Assembly (NCBI GenBank): GCA_017609645.1
Contig: JAFCDQ010000002.1
Location: forward strand, 129,260-193,259
Source of the DNA: Candidatus Woesearchaeota archaeon
Lineage (GTDB): Archaea > Nanobdellota > Nanobdellia > Woesearchaeales > ARS49
Length of the DNA: 64,000 bases
Direction of reading: 5' to 3'
The notes below the pieces were generated by a model. That model made no database searches and was not told where the DNA came from. It saw only the letters and a program-made list of their open reading frames with translations. The position numbers and the translations under genes were made by a program. This document shows positions 61,564 through 64,000 of this stretch, piece after piece. Each line of letters opens with the position of its first letter. Position 1 is the stretch's first letter.

Positions 61564-61883
61564 ATTATCTGATTCCAATCATCATAATATTCTTCAACTG
61601 CATACTAGGAGCGTTAGGAGCCTTCTTGATGAAAAAAGGAGCTAACAAGAAATTAATCAACTGGCATAATTTTTTAGGAATTTCATTATATGTTATTGGC
61701 TCAATAATATTTGTCATAACCTTAAAATTCGCTCCAGTAAGCATACTTTATCCAATAACTGGTTCAACATATATATGGAGTTTTATATTAGCTAAAATAT
61801 ATTTAAAAGAACACATCACGAAGTATAAGATTTTAGGCCTGAGTATTATAATTTTAGGTATAATTTTCATCACAATCAGCTAA
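61560..61883 (+). CDS. EamA/SMR-like small transporter, subunit 2
   Basis: 107 residues with four transmembrane helices and the family core GAFLMKKGA...LKFAPVSILYPITGSTYIW...LKEHITKYKILG. It is homologous to the preceding gene and probably its heterodimer partner. Its place just before the oligosaccharyltransferase supports a role moving a lipid-linked sugar across the membrane. Confidence 0.75.
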   Translation: MNYLIPIIIIFFNCILGALGAFLMKKGANKKLINWHNFLGISLYVIGSIIFVITLKFAPVSILYPITGSTYIWSFILAKIYLKEHITKYKILGLSIIILGIIFITIS

Positions 61884-61923
61884 ATGGGAAACATTTTTAA
61901 GTCTCGGCAAGATTTGAAGAAAA

Positions 61924-64000
61924 ATGGATGATACGCCAGAAGAACCCAAAAAAGAGTCTGAAAAAATAGAAATTGACTGGAAAGAAAAATATCTGAAAGC
62001 CAAAAAATTCTCAGTCAAATATGGGATTTTACTTGTTTTATTATTAGTAATAATATTACAGGTCATGCCAAACTCAGAAGGAAAACTCCCTTGGGGAGGC
62101 CTGCAGATGCGAATGCTCACAAAAGAGCTTCCTTCAACAGACAAATGGGCGAAAAGCAATGTAGAAGAATTCTATAAAAATGAAATTAAAAAAGTAGTCG
62201 CCAAAGAATATCCCAACCTGCCTGACATCAACAAAAAAGAAGTATTAACAGATAAATGGGCAGAATTCCAGAAAAATAATAAAGAAGAAATACAAAAACA
62301 AACAGAAGCGACAAAAAAAGAACTTCTAAAACATTTTCAATATACTTATGAAGGAAAACAATATCTATATCTTCCTGACATAGACCCTTATTATTATTTT
62401 AGAAAAACAAGAAATTTAATTGAAACAGGAACTCCCTGCGATGAAGTAAAAGACGGCATCCCTTGGGATAATCACATGGCAGCACCATTTGGACAGGCCT
62501 GCGGAGGAAATTCTCATGCATATGTTTTATTTGGGATATATAAAATCAATAAATTATTTGACAGCAAAATAGACCTTTTACAATCAGCAGCAAAATTCTC
62601 GCCAATAATAATATTCTTATCAATCATACTTGCTTATTTTATTGGCTTAAAACTTGCAGGAAAGACAGCCGGATTTTTCTCAGCATTAATGATAGGAATA
62701 CTACCTTCAATCTTTACTAGAACTCCTTGGGGTCATGCAGACACAGATGCGTACAATACTTTTTTCCCCTTATTAGCACTGTTCACTTTATTTATGGCAT
62801 TAGATGCAAAAAAAATAAAAAATAAAATAATATGGGCAATCATCACAGGCCTTGTATTTGTGGCTTATAGTTATTTCTGGAGCGGATGGTGGTTCATGTT
62901 TGATGTTATTTTAGGAGGCTTAGGTGTTTGGATAATAGTAGAAATTATCAAAGCTTATAAAAAGAAAAATTACAAAAACTTGCCAAAAATAATCGCACCT
63001 GTTGCAAGCTTTTTTTTAACAACATTAATAATAATGAGTTTATTAAAAGGAATTAATTATTTTTTTGGATTTATAACAAATCCGCTTAGCAGAACAGCAA
63101 TGAAAGATGCTGCAAAATCAACATTATGGCCAAATGTATTCACAACAGTAGCAGAACTAAACAAAGGAAGCTGGTCAAAAATAATAGCATCTATGGGAGG
63201 CAATCTATTATTTTTAATTGCGTTAATAGGCGTAGTGCTGGCATTATGGCTAAAAGATGAAAAAGGACAAAGAAACCTTAAACTAGCAGCAATCTTAACA
63301 TTTTGGTTTATCTTCTCAATATATGCCAGCTTTAAAGGTGTAAGATTTATGCTTTTATTAGCGCCTGCATTTGCAATAGCATTTGGAGTAGGCGCAGGTC
63401 TAATCACAAAAAAACTAAGTGAATTTGGTCAGAACAATCTAGGAATAAGCAAAAAAATAGGCGCAATAATATTAATATTACTTTTCGGTGTAATGATAGC
63501 AACATCAGGAATAGCAAAAAAATCATACAAATCTTCAGTAAATGATATTCCAATAGTCAATGATGCATGGTATAATTCACTCAACTATATCAAAGAAAAT
63601 TCACAAAAAGATGCAATAATAAACAGCTGGTGGGATTATGGCCACCATTTCAAATATTTCGCAGATAGAGCAGTAACCTTTGATGGAGCGAGCCAAAACA
63701 CTCCAATGGCGCACTGGATAGGACGTGTTTTAGTAACTGAGGAGGAAGATGAAGCAATAGGCATACTCAGAATGCTTGACTGCGGAAGCAACAAAGCATT
63801 TGAAATAATAGATGAACAATTTAATGACGCACCAAAATCAGTCTCTATATTATACAAAATATTCAAATTAGACAAAGAAGAAGCAAAGCAAGTTCTAGAA
63901 GATGAAGGAGTAGATGCAGAAGAAGTAACAAAATACACTCATTGTGAAGCGCCAGAAAACTTCTTCATAACAAGCGGAGATATGTTAGGAAAAGCAGGAG
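61924..64000 (+). CDS. aglB: Oligosaccharyltransferase STT3/AglB (3' end beyond window)
   Basis: 692 codons are visible from ATG 61924 and the frame is still open at the edge. Transmembrane helices span about 35-550. The catalytic metal-binding motifs are DIDPYY in the first outer loop and HADTDAYN; a TVAELN matches the TIxE/SVSE region, and the sequon-binding WWDYGH lies near residue 571. It moves the finished glycan from a lipid carrier to Asn of NxS/T sites. It is the last visible gene of the glycan cluster. Confidence 0.93.
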   Translation, partial: MDDTPEEPKKESEKIEIDWKEKYLKAKKFSVKYGILLVLLLVIILQVMPNSEGKLPWGGLQMRMLTKELPSTDKWAKSNVEEFYKNEIKKVVAKEYPNLPDINKKEVLTDKWAEFQKNNKEEIQKQTEATKKELLKHFQYTYEGKQYLYLPDIDPYYYFRKTRNLIETGTPCDEVKDGIPWDNHMAAPFGQACGGNSHAYVLFGIYKINKLFDSKIDLLQSAAKFSPIIIFLSIILAYFIGLKLAGKTAGFFSALMIGILPSIFTRTPWGHADTDAYNTFFPLLALFTLFMALDAKKIKNKIIWAIITGLVFVAYSYFWSGWWFMFDVILGGLGVWIIVEIIKAYKKKNYKNLPKIIAPVASFFLTTLIIMSLLKGINYFFGFITNPLSRTAMKDAAKSTLWPNVFTTVAELNKGSWSKIIASMGGNLLFLIALIGVVLALWLKDEKGQRNLKLAAILTFWFIFSIYASFKGVRFMLLLAPAFAIAFGVGAGLITKKLSEFGQNNLGISKKIGAIILILLFGVMIATSGIAKKSYKSSVNDIPIVNDAWYNSLNYIKENSQKDAIINSWWDYGHHFKYFADRAVTFDGASQNTPMAHWIGRVLVTEEEDEAIGILRMLDCGSNKAFEIIDEQFNDAPKSVSILYKIFKLDKEEAKQVLEDEGVDAEEVTKYTHCEAPENFFITSGDMLGKAG

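Overview
The window is an AT-rich archaeal chromosome segment. The archaeal assignment rests on a complete exosome operon (Rrp4, Rrp41, Rrp42 with SBDS, proteasome alpha, the Pop5 subunit of RNase P and RNA polymerase subunit K), aIF-1A, an archaeal TrpRS, an AglB/STT3 oligosaccharyltransferase, tRNA genes with introns at position 37/38, and TATA boxes about 25-30 bp upstream of leaderless or nearly leaderless starts. The small families (DUF5654, DUF5752, DUF357, DUF5320) and the gene style suggest a DPANN archaeon, perhaps Woesearchaeota-like. That last step is inference.

Region 1 (1-25 kb) is housekeeping. It holds AdoHcy hydrolase with a kinase-like protein, a Ca-type P-ATPase, a thioredoxin/CcdA-like redox pair, a possible TraB/TIKI-like protein, aIF-1A, a dCTP deaminase/dUTPase, the exosome operon (minus strand), a divergent five-gene DUF5320/permease/NifX-like/DUF134 operon with a palindromic operator, SppA, DUF192, a Dph2 homologue lacking its first domain, a DEDDy exonuclease, a protein with three 52-residue HTH-like repeats, AlaX, two Cys-containing paralogues, an isoprenylcysteine methyltransferase-like protein and an M32 carboxypeptidase.

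Region 2 (about 25.0-38.6 kb) looks like an integrated mobile element. A tyrosine recombinase with a C-terminal zinc ribbon sits beside the 3' end of tRNA-Asp(GUC). The tRNA 3' end and its flank recur imperfectly at the far end near 25.03-25.06 kb, and an exact 13-bp core recurs at 24.98 kb. The cargo includes PD-(D/E)XK-like proteins, a ribbon-helix-helix protein with repeated upstream sites, a 20-bp tandem repeat, a MutS-like ATPase, an MNT-HEPN toxin-antitoxin pair, a helical-repeat protein, TrmB- and Lrp-type regulators, an 86-bp direct repeat and a fragment of a second integrase gene.

Region 3 (38.7-45.6 kb) is one 2123-residue surface protein (LamG domains, DUF4091-like region, C-terminal anchor) overlapped at both ends by two paralogous winged-helix genes in the same orientation. 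Region 4 (45.7-49.3 kb) has a nucleotidyltransferase-fold protein, TrpRS, tRNA-Tyr with a 55-nt intron, and IscS-IscU-DUF1858, followed by a compact structured sequence.

Region 5 (49.3-53.3 kb, minus strand) is a polysaccharide operon: CBS protein, GT4 synthase, GH57 hydrolase and two DUF5752 proteins. Region 6 (53.3-64 kb) is a surface-glycan cluster: UDP-glucose dehydrogenase, a nucleotide-sugar epimerase, GT2, methyltransferase, AsnB-type amidotransferase, a large membrane protein, a two-gene EamA/SMR pair and STT3/AglB, which is cut by the window edge. Together these could make, modify, flip and transfer an N-glycan, plausibly onto surface proteins such as the giant LamG protein.
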